Source of the DNA: a virus | IMG/VR virus record: IMGVR_UViG_3300027969_000087 | Location: 1-64,000 of that record | Strand: one strand, 5' to 3' | Length of the DNA: 64,000 nucleotides | Part shown: piece by piece, positions 1 to 6,407 of the stretch | Layout: each line of letters opens with the position of its first letter | How positions within the stretch are numbered: position 1 is the stretch's first letter | Position numbers and translations under genes: made by a program | The notes under the pieces: model-generated | Told to the model about the DNA's origin: nothing | Seen by the model: the letters and a program-made list of their open reading frames with translations, nothing else | Database searches by the model: none

Positions 1-91
1 AGAGTATCTTCTCTCTATCTATTGCTATGGAAACTAAGACTTCTTAGTTCCCCCCGCAAAATTTGCGGAAATTTAAGAGAGAGGTGCGACA
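1..91 (+). promoter_or_regulatory. Leader with two inverted repeats
   Basis: Untranslated stretch before the first gene. It holds an imperfect hairpin at 29-51 (ACTAAG 33-38 pairing with CTTAGT 43-48, extended by GG/CC) and a nearly perfect palindrome at 54-68 (CCGCAAA/TTTGCGG, 7-bp arms around one base). A purine-rich ribosome binding site (GAGAGAGG) lies near 77-84. The hairpins could be an upstream terminator or an operator. No convincing -35/-10 pair was seen. Confidence 0.4.
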
Positions 92-319
92 GTGTCATTT
101 GAAGACTATCAAAATGACCTCAAGTTCACTATCGGTACTTGTACTGGTCGTGACTTAGTTGAGTGTGTAGTTGAAGAATCTGAGGCTGAGGCTGCAGGAA
201 ACAAAGGTTGCTGGAAGTACATTTGCAATGGTTGTGAACGTGGCTACGTTTGGCTTCCGTACGATTGTCTTAGATTAAAAGACTATATGATTGCCTACCA
301 CGCAGTCGAAACGCCGTAA
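92..319 (+). CDS. Small hypothetical protein
   Basis: 75-residue protein of unknown function. It starts with GTG, chosen because a strong GAGAGAGG ribosome binding site lies 8 bases upstream and no ATG is available. It is acidic in its first half and contains a CxxC pair (about residues 45-48) that may bind a metal. A small GC hairpin (311-324) overlaps its stop codon. No family is recognised. It is the first of a run of small rightward genes. Confidence 0.7.
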   Translation: MSFEDYQNDLKFTIGTCTGRDLVECVVEESEAEAAGNKGCWKYICNGCERGYVWLPYDCLRLKDYMIAYHAVETP

Positions 320-381
320 GGCGTCTACCGGGGTTGATCTACCGGTACTGAAGAGACAGATCAATAAGAGAGGAGCAAGAC

Positions 382-735
382 ATGGATTGGTTACTTGCAC
401 TATGTATTGCAGGTGGATTCATCATTGGAATGGGTCTATTACTCATTATAGGCTTCAAATCTGGTGAAGATTCATCAGCAGTACATCATGCACGTGAGGT
501 TGCTAATCTCAAGAGCAGAATCACTGAGCTTGAGCATGAATACAGCGTTCTAGGCACAAACTGGAACAAAGTTGAAGTAGCACGGCACGAAGCAAGTATG
601 TTAGCTAAGGAGCAAACATCTCGTGTCCAAGAACAGGCTAAAGCGATCTCTAGGTATCAACACATTATTCGTCAGCAATCTGATGAAATACGTGCATTAA
701 AGAAAGGTCCTGGAGACTTTGCTTTAGACGCGTAA
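382..735 (+). CDS. Membrane-anchored coiled-coil protein
   Basis: 117 residues. A hydrophobic segment at about residues 4-27 (LLALCIAGGFIIGMGLLLII) is a clear single transmembrane helix or uncleaved signal anchor. The rest is charged, Gln/Glu-rich and heptad-like, so a cytoplasmic coiled coil is likely. AGAGGAGC precedes the ATG. Small proteins of this build are frequent in phages, but the function cannot be read from the sequence. A terminator follows directly, so this closes the first transcription unit. Confidence 0.75.
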   Translation: MDWLLALCIAGGFIIGMGLLLIIGFKSGEDSSAVHHAREVANLKSRITELEHEYSVLGTNWNKVEVARHEASMLAKEQTSRVQEQAKAISRYQHIIRQQSDEIRALKKGPGDFALDA

Positions 736-754
736 GCATTCGGGTAATGCCATT

Positions 755-785
755 GGGCTATCTCTTAGATGAGGTAGCCCTTTGA
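755..785 (+). terminator. Intrinsic terminator-like hairpin
   Basis: GGGCTATCTC (755-764) pairs with GAGGTAGCCC (771-780) through a 10-bp stem with one G-T pair and a 6-base loop, followed by TTTGAGTTT. It sits 20 bases after the preceding stop codon, consistent with termination of the first two genes. A second weaker hairpin (GTTTC..GAAAC) follows before the next gene. Confidence 0.7.
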
Positions 786-829
786 GTTTCCCCGAAAAAA
801 TCGGTCGAAACTAATCAAGAGGAGGACGT

Positions 830-1021
830 ATGTCACGTACTGATAAGCACGTGCCAGCCAGGTTGGTCTCTGATCTACCTTGGTGGTATGCACGTAAGCA
901 CTTTGCCAAAGTATGTAGGCACAGTGAGCAAAACTGTGACTATTGCTATGCAAGGTACCGCAAAGCACGTACCACTCGCAATCGTGAGTGGCTCAACTAT
1001 GAAGGGAAAGCAGATGATTAG
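830..1021 (+). CDS. Small basic Cys-containing protein
   Basis: 63 residues, very basic, with a CDYC motif near residue 36 preceded by H and C residues (CRHSEQNCDYC), which suggests a small zinc-binding or nucleic-acid-binding protein. An AAGAGGAGG ribosome binding site precedes the ATG. The stop codon is overlapped by the next start (ATG at 1014), so the two are probably translated together. No family is recognised. Confidence 0.7.
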   Translation: MSRTDKHVPARLVSDLPWWYARKHFAKVCRHSEQNCDYCYARYRKARTTRNREWLNYEGKADD

Positions 1022-1310
1022 TCTGGAAGTACAGGCCATTTGTAATAAGTGCCACAAGATTTACTCTCACGATTACGATTGGGAGTTTAATCCAATCCAC
1101 TCAGTGGTATTTGCAGGTGATTACGAAGTGTATCTCTGCACAACGTGTAAAACTCCCGAGAATATCGAAGAAATTAACGCGATGTTCACGAGTGAGGAGT
1201 ATTACCAGCCTACGTATCACTGCACTTATTGTGACTCGCGCAATGAGTTCAGCAAGTACTGCAATGATTGCAAGGCAGAGTACGAGAGGAGAACGGGGAA
1301 GAAACTATGA
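1014..1310 (+). CDS. Zinc-ribbon-like hypothetical protein
   Basis: 98 residues if the ATG at 1014 is used. An upstream in-frame ATG at 888 exists but would bury the start in the previous gene. The protein carries a CNKC pair, a CTTC pair and a CTYC...CNDC set, so two zinc ribbons are likely. It overlaps the previous gene by 8 bases and the next by 4 (ATGA), placing it in a coupled operon with the ClgR-like regulator. Function is unknown. Confidence 0.75.
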   Translation: MISLEVQAICNKCHKIYSHDYDWEFNPIHSVVFAGDYEVYLCTTCKTPENIEEINAMFTSEEYYQPTYHCTYCDSRNEFSKYCNDCKAEYERRTGKKL

Positions 1311-1552
1311 GCATGCTACTTAGAGATGCCTTGGGTCTAGCACTCAAGAAGCAGAGGAATCAGAAACATTGGTCAATGCGTCGAGTTGTTATCAATACTG
1401 GTGGCATTGTATCGCTCGGTTATATCTCAGAACTTGAGCGAGGCAAGAAAGAAGTATCGTCTGAGGTATTGAACCTTCTACTCAGTGGCTTGGACGGGGA
1501 TCTTCCTCAGATACTGAGGGACACAGCCGACATATTGGAGGGAGCACGATGA
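1307..1552 (+). CDS. ClgR-like HTH transcription regulator
   Basis: 81-residue XRE/Cro-type helix-turn-helix protein. The segment SLGYISELERGKKEVSSE closely matches the recognition-helix region of the actinobacterial regulator ClgR (typically SLGYLSE.ERG.KEASSE), which activates clp protease genes. The start at 1307 overlaps the previous stop as ATGA; an earlier in-frame ATG at 1268 would lie inside the preceding gene. There is no C-terminal effector domain beyond the DNA-binding fold. By inference it could control phage early genes or capture the host Clp regulon; a Cro-like role is equally possible. Confidence 0.8.
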   Translation: MSMLLRDALGLALKKQRNQKHWSMRRVVINTGGIVSLGYISELERGKKEVSSEVLNLLLSGLDGDLPQILRDTADILEGAR

Positions 1553-1794
1553 ACATCAATAGACTAAGGTGGAAAGCAAGATTGCTTTTGCCTAAGTCAG
1601 TCAACAAACTCATTAGGCACGTCAGCCTTACCAATCCTTGGTACAGGTATGAGGAAGAAAGGCTTAATGAACTAAAAAGAGAGTACCAAGATGGTACACA
1701 GTGCAAGGTTTGCAACTATTTTACTGACAAGCCTTGGAAAGCTCGTGCAACAGGGTGCTACATCTGTGATGAAGCACGTGGATTCAACGATTAA
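1549..1794 (+). CDS. Small CxxC/CxxC protein
   Basis: 81 residues, basic N-terminus, with CKVC (about 52-55) and CYIC (about 70-73) pairs that would make one zinc ribbon. Its ATG overlaps the stop of the ClgR-like gene (ATGA), so translation is probably coupled. No family is recognised. Confidence 0.7.
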   Translation: MNINRLRWKARLLLPKSVNKLIRHVSLTNPWYRYEEERLNELKREYQDGTQCKVCNYFTDKPWKARATGCYICDEARGFND

Positions 1795-1805
1795 GGAGGG
1801 GCACG

Positions 1806-2015
1806 ATGAAGATCAACGTCAAAGTGTTCATCCCTTGTAAGAATGAGGGATGTACAGAAGACACAGGTTCGTACAAAGAGTATGACTCACAAGGTGAGTG
1901 GCACTTTGTAGAGGATGCATACGAGGCAGTCTTGCATGATGGCAAGGCTATCTATGTATGTTCAGTGGGTTGCCAACAGGTGGCAATCCAACGTAGTAAG
2001 GAGATGGCACGATGA
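1806..2015 (+). CDS. Small Cys-containing hypothetical protein
   Basis: 69 residues with two spaced Cys pairs (CKNEGC near residue 11 and CSVGC near 57) that may coordinate one metal ion. TAAGGAGGGGCACG gives a strong ribosome binding site before the ATG at 1806. The last codons overlap the next gene by 4 bases (ATGA). Function is unknown. Confidence 0.7.
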   Translation: MKINVKVFIPCKNEGCTEDTGSYKEYDSQGEWHFVEDAYEAVLHDGKAIYVCSVGCQQVAIQRSKEMAR

Positions 2016-2470
2016 TTAAACCAGTGATCCGTGGTCTACAAGCACTAGACACTAACGCTGTAAGACTACGGTGGAGCATCTACAACCGCTTACACAAGAA
2101 AGCACTTGAGCCTTTTTACATGCAAGACGAGAAGTTGTGGGCTCTTGAGCGCAAGTACAAGACTATTTTAGAGCTGCACAACCCTATGTGGCAAGGAGAA
2201 GAAGATGGCTACATATGTGGGAATTGCTCTATAGATGAAGAGCGAGTGGTCAGAAGTTATATAAGCAACACTGGCATGACTACATCATGGTCTGAAGAGG
2301 ACTGGGATAAATGGTGGGAGGCAGCAACAGAAGCAAAGACATTCAAAGTTCCATACCCCTGTTATGACGTACGTATTATGGAGGGGATACAAGATGATGA
2401 CGAAGCAATCGCTGAGTTCATGGAGAAAGTAAAAGAAAACGACATTACTAGGAGATGGCGAAATGATTAA
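2012..2470 (+). CDS. Hypothetical protein with CxxC and PYPC motifs
   Basis: 152 residues, with CGNC near residue 70 and a later VPYPC motif near 113. The CxxC...PYPC arrangement resembles the small proteins at 3238-3408 and 32544-32789, in which CxxC is followed by (P/V)YPCPTI, so these may be related zinc-binding folds. It overlaps both neighbours (ATGA upstream, 8 bases downstream). No catalytic motif was seen. Confidence 0.7.
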   Translation: MIKPVIRGLQALDTNAVRLRWSIYNRLHKKALEPFYMQDEKLWALERKYKTILELHNPMWQGEEDGYICGNCSIDEERVVRSYISNTGMTTSWSEEDWDKWWEAATEAKTFKVPYPCYDVRIMEGIQDDDEAIAEFMEKVKENDITRRWRND

Positions 2471-2819
2471 GTGCACGTTGTGCGGTGTTGACCGCAGGTC
2501 AGTTGATGAGGATTACAACGAGCCAGGAGATACTCAGGTTATTGAGCGTGGTCTTAAGATCAATGTAAGTGACTCAGGTTACTACATGGGGTTTACAGAC
2601 TGCAACTTCAAGTGGATGAACAGTGACGGCACACTAACTATTAGTGGTGAAGATGTTGTATGGGATATATGCCATGATTGCGTGGTCAAACTGCTAGAAA
2701 CATTCCCGCAGTTAGATAACACCATGTTAGGTGGCGGTCATCCATACGACTACGAGAAAGGTCCTTGCTGCAAGTGGGGATGGACAGTCACACCGGAAGA
2801 AAGGAAAGCAATGAAATGA
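2463..2819 (+). CDS. Hypothetical Cys-rich protein
   Basis: 118 residues with an N-terminal CTLCG pair, a central CHDC pair and a late CCKWG, giving enough cysteines for one or two zinc sites. It overlaps the preceding gene by 8 bases and the following one by 4 (ATGA). The N-terminal CTLCGVDRRS resembles small zinc-ribbon proteins encoded by actinophages. Function is unknown. Confidence 0.7.
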   Translation: MIKCTLCGVDRRSVDEDYNEPGDTQVIERGLKINVSDSGYYMGFTDCNFKWMNSDGTLTISGEDVVWDICHDCVVKLLETFPQLDNTMLGGGHPYDYEKGPCCKWGWTVTPEERKAMK

Positions 2820-3049
2820 CAGTGTATAAAAAGGAAGAGTACACAGTAGAACGTCTTACCACCGCACGTCAGATACGTGATGCGTATCGGTTAGTCATTG
2901 AAGACTTAGCCCAATCTAGTTATGGGCTAGGTGATGACAAGAAAGAAGCAGACGTCGTCACTACTATGACTGTGCTCGGTGAGATAGAGCATAGCCGCAC
3001 TACATCTTTGTATGGGTTAGCATTACTTACACCAAGGGAGGAACAATGA
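2816..3049 (+). CDS. Small hypothetical protein
   Basis: 77 residues starting at the ATG that overlaps the previous stop; an in-frame ATG at 2765 is less likely because it lies deep inside the previous gene. The protein is soluble, mixed-charge and predicted mostly helical, without cysteines. It overlaps the next start (ATGA). Not recognised. Confidence 0.65.
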   Translation: MTVYKKEEYTVERLTTARQIRDAYRLVIEDLAQSSYGLGDDKKEADVVTTMTVLGEIEHSRTTSLYGLALLTPREEQ

Positions 3050-3237
3050 AAGAACGCATAAAGCGCTTTGCCTTATGGCTTGGCGTCATTGAGTACAAAG
3101 AGAATGAGCGAGAGACACAGCAACGTGTAGATCAGTTGATGTTCGAACTAGCCAGCCTAGAGACTTGGAATGAGTACATCAACATACGGTGGGACTTGCC
3201 CAACGTAAACAAACCGCGCCAACCACAGGAGATCTAA
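3046..3237 (+). CDS. Small hypothetical protein
   Basis: 63 residues, helical and charged, preceded by GGGAGGAAC. It ends with a Pro-rich tail. One copy of the CCAACGTAAACAA motif (3200-3212) is embedded near its 3' end, encoding Pro-Asn-Val-Asn-Lys. The next start (3238) follows the stop directly. No family is recognised. Confidence 0.65.
   Translation: MKERIKRFALWLGVIEYKENERETQQRVDQLMFELASLETWNEYINIRWDLPNVNKPRQPQEI
3200..3212 (+). repeat. 13-bp motif copy 1
   Basis: CCAACGTAAACAA, lying 25 bases before a stop codon and 26 bases before the next start. It is one of at least eight near-identical copies, all oriented with transcription. Confidence 0.8.
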
Positions 3238-3408
3238 ATGACGTACTTCCTAGCACGAGCCAATCAGGCTGAAGAAGCAATCGAGCGTGTGCGTGAGTTA
3301 CATGTGCCTAAAGAGTATGAGAATACTTGCAAGACATGTGACAAGACAGACATGGGTGTAACAGTTCCATACCCATGCCCTACTATCCAAGCATTGGATA
3401 GCGAGTAA
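3238..3408 (+). CDS. Small CxxC / PYPCPTI protein
   Basis: 56 residues. The C-terminal half contains CKTC followed by VPYPCPTIQALDSE. A paralogue on the other strand (32544-32789) shares RVRELH, a CxxC and YPCPTIKALDGE in the same order, so the two are homologous. The pattern suggests one zinc site built from CxxC and the later Cys. The start directly follows the previous stop, with AGGAGATCTAA as the ribosome binding site. Function is unknown. Confidence 0.75.
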   Translation: MTYFLARANQAEEAIERVRELHVPKEYENTCKTCDKTDMGVTVPYPCPTIQALDSE

Positions 3409-3756
3409 AGACTTATAGGGGAGCGATCACGGGAGTCACTACGGCGCTGTAGCCGCTACGACAGGGCGCAGGAGACCAGGTATACCGGCGATGAATAGGC
3501 AGCATCGAGCTTGAGTTAGCCTTAAAAACCTAACAATAGGGTTTCGACTGGCACGAAAATTCCCAAACGATTCCGTTCCTAATAAGAGTCCTGAGCATGA
3601 CTATAAACTGCTCTTTAGTTTTACCTGAGTTAGTCAATACGAGGAGAAACGCTCAGGTAATTCACACCTACTATTTACTTGGTAGGCACTTGACAAGTGC
3701 GGCCCTGACTTGTGTGAGAAAACAGGGCATCCAACAACAACAACAAGGAGAATAAC
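3409..3756 (+). ncRNA. Structured gene-free region, possible ncRNA or long leader
   Basis: About 350 bases without a credible gene. Clear helices include CGGC/GCCG around 3442-3455, GTTAG/CTAAC around 3515-3534, TTTCG/CGAAA with flanking GGG/CCC at 3539-3565, a perfect 9-bp stem TTACCTGAG (3621-3629)/CTCAGGTAA (3652-3660), CCTAC/GTAGG near 3667-3685, a 15-base palindrome GCACTTG-A-CAAGTGC near 3686-3700, and GCCCTG (3702-3707)/CAGGGC (3723-3728). The last hairpins lie just before the next gene, so attenuation is possible. The stretch CAGGAGACC (3469-3477) resembles part of a cobalamin-riboswitch B12 box. No known RNA family is firmly recognised. Confidence 0.45.
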
Positions 3757-4197
3757 ATGGCAAGCGCATCTAGCATCACACTCGATACAGCATATGTATT
3801 GGATAAGTTAGAAAACAAGTTGGCACTAGCCAAGAAATCATACGCTCAATACAAGAGAGATATGGAGAAGTTTGAAGAAACACGTGAAGCACGAGAGTCA
3901 AAGCTAAAGAAGCAGATACTCAAGAGCCTCACAGTTGATGACATTTCTTTTTCAAGCCACACCAAGTACGATCACACAAGCCGTGAGTCATACGACTACG
4001 TCATCTACCCCGTTATTGATGGTAGAAAGGAAAAGCATATCTTCAAGGTTGAAGACCTGCCAGAGTTCGTGACACCAAAGTGTGAGTTCAATGAGCACTC
4101 CATCAAAGAGATGGAGCGTATGGTTGAAGTGCTAAAGGCTTGTGCTACAGCCACATTCAATAGCAAGATCCTTGGTAGCGTACAAGACTACCTCTAA
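3757..4197 (+). CDS. Coiled-coil hypothetical protein
   Basis: 146 residues. Residues 10-60 are strongly heptad-like and charged, so a coiled coil is likely; the rest is a mixed alpha/beta region. AAGGAG precedes the ATG by 7 bases. The gene follows a long structured untranslated region, suggesting it is individually regulated or well expressed. No family is recognised. Confidence 0.75.
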   Translation: MASASSITLDTAYVLDKLENKLALAKKSYAQYKRDMEKFEETREARESKLKKQILKSLTVDDISFSSHTKYDHTSRESYDYVIYPVIDGRKEKHIFKVEDLPEFVTPKCEFNEHSIKEMERMVEVLKACATATFNSKILGSVQDYL

Positions 4198-4222
4198 CCA
4201 ACAACAAAAAGGAGAAGATAAC

Positions 4223-4612
4223 ATGGGTATTCGCCCAGGAGAACGACATCCAGCCCGCGCAATCAATACGGCCAACAACTGGCTAGGTGCTTTGCTGCTT
4301 GACAGCACAGCCTACCGTATCCCAAATGATCCGGACATGCCAGACCTTGAGGGTGCAACACACAGTCACGTTATTGAGGGTGAGAACTTTGTAGTTATGG
4401 TTCTTACTCACTACAACGAGGACACCGAGACCTACACGCTGTTGAGTGTAGACAAGTCAGAGTACAACGTAGAAGATAAAAGCGGTCTGACTACACTGCT
4501 AGCACGTGGTAAGACACGTGAACAACTAGACGAGCAGAACGCTCGTGAGGTTGAGCCTAGTGATGAACACATGGCGCAAGTCATCTCTATGTTCAAAGAA
4601 CTAAACAGCTAG
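4223..4612 (+). CDS. Hypothetical protein
   Basis: 129 residues starting at the ATG preceded by AAAAAGGAGAAG; an in-frame ATG at 4142 would overlap the previous gene by 56 bases and lacks a ribosome binding site. The protein is acidic and soluble, with a central beta-rich segment. A perfect 11-bp hairpin follows its stop (4627-4659). Not recognised. Confidence 0.75.
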   Translation: MGIRPGERHPARAINTANNWLGALLLDSTAYRIPNDPDMPDLEGATHSHVIEGENFVVMVLTHYNEDTETYTLLSVDKSEYNVEDKSGLTTLLARGKTREQLDEQNAREVEPSDEHMAQVISMFKELNS

Positions 4613-4626
4613 GTGGTATGACTGTG

Positions 4627-4659
4627 GTGGCTGGCCGACATAAACAACCGGCCAGCCAC
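4627..4659 (+). terminator. Perfect 11-bp hairpin carrying the repeat motif
   Basis: GTGGCTGGCCG (4627-4637) pairs perfectly with CGGCCAGCCAC (4649-4659). The 11-base loop is almost exactly the repeat motif (ACATAAACAAC). It sits 15 bases after a stop codon, as a terminator would, but the T-run is absent (TCGCAGCCTT follows). It may be a processing site or a protein-binding hairpin instead. Confidence 0.6.
4635..4647 (+). repeat. 13-bp motif copy 2
   Basis: CCGACATAAACAA, lying in the loop and upper stem of the perfect hairpin at 4627-4659. Confidence 0.8.
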
Positions 4660-4692
4660 TCGCAGCCTTACCATCATCGGGAAGGAACCAGA

Positions 4693-4973
4693 GGTGAGAG
4701 GGATTATGCGATACGCCCTGCATAACATCATAGATTGTATGAACTGAAGAATGGTCATAGGCTCCAAGGTAAGCAATGTATCACACAGTCAATACGAAAG
4801 TATCCGGCTGTCCATGTTACTAGTCTTCGGATGGTGATGAAACTAGTCTGAGGTGTTATTCGTAGAGTAATGTGCGTATTCCTGCGGGACATACAATCAT
4901 AGGCTTTGCATCTCATCGTTGAAAGGCCAGGCTCATACAACTAGATACCATGCGTACCATAATCCCTCTCATT
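4693..4973 (+). ncRNA. Large structured RNA element, family unknown
   Basis: A gene-free stretch closed by a perfect 14-bp long-range stem: 4695-4708 (TGAGAGGGATTATG) pairs with 4958-4971 (CATAATCCCTCTCA). It continues inward as TACGC (4712-4716)/GCGTA (4952-4956) and then a nested perfect 9-bp stem GATTGTATG (4733-4741)/CATACAATC (4890-4898). Inside are ATAC-GAAA-GTAT (4792-4803, a GNRA tetraloop) flanked by ACAG/CTGT, and ACTAGT/ACTAGT (4819-4824/4842-4847). This nested long-range pairing is far beyond chance and points to a folded RNA of about 280 nt. It lacks a tmRNA tag or tRNA-like ends. A group I intron, GOLLD-like or ROOL-like RNA is not recognised. Confidence 0.7.
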
Positions 4974-4994
4974 TCTACACACTAAGGAGGCAGC

Positions 4995-5084
4995 ATGCCA
5001 AAGAAAGATAAAGAGTTGATCTTGAGTCTATCAAGAGCCAACTCTAAGCGTAAGACAACTACCCCACCAAAGAAAGGTAAGTAG
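4995..5084 (+). CDS. Small basic peptide
   Basis: 29-residue Lys-rich peptide (MPKKDKELILSLSRANSK then a basic tail). It is supported by a near-perfect ribosome binding site AAGGAGG at 4984-4990, five bases before the ATG, and by tight spacing to the next gene (1 base). It directly follows the large structured RNA. Function is unknown; the composition fits a nucleic-acid-binding peptide. Confidence 0.6.
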   Translation: MPKKDKELILSLSRANSKRKTTTPPKKGK

Positions 5085-5085
5085 T

Positions 5086-5580
5086 ATGAAAGAGATACAC
5101 CCAGGTATCTATGAGGCGTCATTAGATGATGTCAAAGATACCAAGATTGTAGGTAACGAGAGTATGCACGACTATGGGGATGGTGTAGTAGTACAAGGAA
5201 CTCTATCTTTGCTCAGTGAACTATCAAAGCACCCTGAGTTTAAATCTAGGGCTGTTGCTATTGCTGTGTTCAATGAGTCTAACAAAATGAGCAAAGTATT
5301 CTGGTACACAGGTCAACATATATTCCCCAAAGAGTATTTAGAGTTGGCTGTTGATGATAACAACATTGTAGTTGTACTTACCAACATGCCAAATCCAACT
5401 CTTACAGATGCAGAAAAGTTGACTGAGGTATTCTTACCTAAGAATGAGAACACCAACCTTGACTACCATGTGCTTGATTACATATGGTCAAACCATACGC
5501 ATGGTGCATCACTCATGTGTGAAGACTTTAGCTGTTGCCCTAAAGAGGGTTACGAAATAGAACAGATAGTGAGTATCTAA
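5086..5580 (+). CDS. Hypothetical protein
   Basis: 164 residues, acidic and soluble. A central hydrophobic beta-strand run (NNIVVVLTNMPNP) and a C-terminal CEDFSCC cluster are visible, but no known motif. GAAAGGTAAG precedes the ATG. The last base is shared with the next start (TAATG), indicating translational coupling. Confidence 0.7.
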   Translation: MKEIHPGIYEASLDDVKDTKIVGNESMHDYGDGVVVQGTLSLLSELSKHPEFKSRAVAIAVFNESNKMSKVFWYTGQHIFPKEYLELAVDDNNIVVVLTNMPNPTLTDAEKLTEVFLPKNENTNLDYHVLDYIWSNHTHGASLMCEDFSCCPKEGYEIEQIVSI

Positions 5581-5861
5581 TGGCAAAGAAACTAAAGAAG
5601 AAGCAAGTCAAACGACTAATCAATGACTTAGTCAAGATGATTGAGTTAGCTGACTTGGCTGAAGTAGAAGACGAAAGCATTGACTTGTCTGATTACCATC
5701 GTGGTTCAGCAGCAGGCTTACGTGCTGCACTATCCTTGATCAGTGATAAGGATGTTCCAGCATACGCAATCATCAAGCGTGGTGATGCATTCCCATATCG
5801 TTTCGTACCATACACAGAGACTGGTGCTGCACCAGAACTCGCATTGGATTGGTGCGATTAG
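5580..5861 (+). CDS. Small hypothetical protein
   Basis: 93 residues, with a very Lys-rich N-terminus (KKLKKKQVKR) followed by an acidic region. It starts at a TAATG overlap with the previous gene. It is followed almost directly by the tandem structured elements and tRNA-Met. Not recognised. Confidence 0.7.
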   Translation: MAKKLKKKQVKRLINDLVKMIELADLAEVEDESIDLSDYHRGSAAGLRAALSLISDKDVPAYAIIKRGDAFPYRFVPYTETGAAPELALDWCD

Positions 5862-5862
5862 C

Positions 5863-5989
5863 ATTGCACGACGGCGCTGTACTTTATTTAGCTAAGTTGC
5901 GGTACTGATACGGTAGCCCTCCGTGTGATAAGCCCTGCACGACGGAACGTAGACATGACTATTGTCAGTCTTGTTCCCTCCGTGTAGGG
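5863..5989 (+). ncRNA. Two tandem related stem-loops upstream of tRNA-Met
   Basis: Two hairpins of about 67 and 57 nt in tandem. Both use the same flanks, CACGACGG on the 5' side (5867-5874 and 5938-5945) and CCCTCCGTGT on the 3' side (5917-5926 and 5976-5985), with diverged loops. The outer stems are ATTGCACG/CGTGTGAT (5863-5870/5922-5929) and CCCTGCACG/CGTGTAGGG (5933-5941/5981-5989). The second continues as GGAAC/GTTCC and AGAC-a-TGAC/GTCA-GTCT. A conserved AC/CTC internal loop is shared. They end three bases before the tRNA. They may be tRNA-processing signals, decayed tRNA-like genes or a small RNA pair. Confidence 0.55.
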
Positions 5990-5992
5990 TGA

Positions 5993-6066
5993 GGGGCGTT
6001 AGCTCAGTTGGTCAGAGCAGCAGACTCATAATCTGCCAGTCGTGGGTTCAAGTCCCACACGCCCCA
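5993..6066 (+). tRNA. tRNA-Met (anticodon CAT)
   Basis: Complete cloverleaf: acceptor GGGGCGT/ACGCCCC, D arm GCTC/GAGC, anticodon stem GCAGA/TCTGC with loop CTCATAA (anticodon CAT), T arm GTGGG-TTCAAGT-CCCAC, discriminator A. CCA is not encoded. It could serve as elongator Met or, if the wobble C is converted to lysidine, as tRNA-Ile; the sequence alone does not decide. Confidence 0.95.
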
Positions 6067-6070
6067 CAAT

Positions 6071-6091
6071 GAACACATACTCCGTGTGTTC
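6071..6091 (+). promoter_or_regulatory. Small hairpin in tRNA-to-gene spacer
   Basis: GAACACA (6071-6077) pairs with TGTGTTC (6085-6091), a perfect 7-bp stem with a 7-base loop, directly after the tRNA and 23 bases before the next start. It may aid 3' processing of the tRNA or shield the ribosome binding site. Confidence 0.4.
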
Positions 6092-6113
6092 AGATATAAA
6101 AGGAGGTTCATCA

Positions 6114-6407
6114 ATGCGCATTCCAGACGAAATCAAATGGGATTCATTCGATGACGAAGAAACACCTAATAGCACGTACGTATCACCCTACGATCGAATT
6201 AGGGTGTGGTTTGAACAAGGTGGTAGTGAGGGGTACAACCCATCATGGGCTAGACTAATGAACCCAGCAGTAGATGCATATGTAACTATGCGAGAAGTGT
6301 TGGGTGAGATAGCTGACCAAGGCCAAGAGATAGATGAGTGGCCAGAAGAATACGATGTAGCCCCCCTATTGCGTAGGGCACGCAGGCTCCAACGTAAACA
6401 ACAATAG
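6114..6407 (+). CDS. Hypothetical acidic protein
   Basis: 97 residues from the ATG preceded by AAAAGGAGG; an in-frame ATG at 6042 lies inside the tRNA and is rejected. The protein is acidic for most of its length with a strongly basic C-terminal tail (LLRRARRLQRKQQ). A copy of the 13-bp motif overlaps the 3' end of the gene. Not recognised. Confidence 0.7.
   Translation: MRIPDEIKWDSFDDEETPNSTYVSPYDRIRVWFEQGGSEGYNPSWARLMNPAVDAYVTMREVLGEIADQGQEIDEWPEEYDVAPLLRRARRLQRKQQ
6389..6401 (+). repeat. 13-bp motif copy 3
   Basis: CCAACGTAAACAA, overlapping the last codons of the gene ending at 6407. Confidence 0.8.

Noticed and set aside
3539-3565. tmRNA-like GGGTTTCGACTGG
   Set aside because: It recalls a tmRNA 5' end, but no tag reading frame, no tRNA-like 3' half and no matching acceptor stem were found.
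3441-5881. An 11-base match ACGGCGCTGTA shared by 3441-3451 and 5871-5881
   Set aside because: Matches of this length are expected by chance in a stretch this long; both happen to lie in structured regions but no wider similarity was seen.
6042-6113. An ATG-led start inside tRNA-Met for the gene ending at 6407
   Set aside because: It lies within the T arm of a complete tRNA; the ATG at 6114 has AAAAGGAGG.
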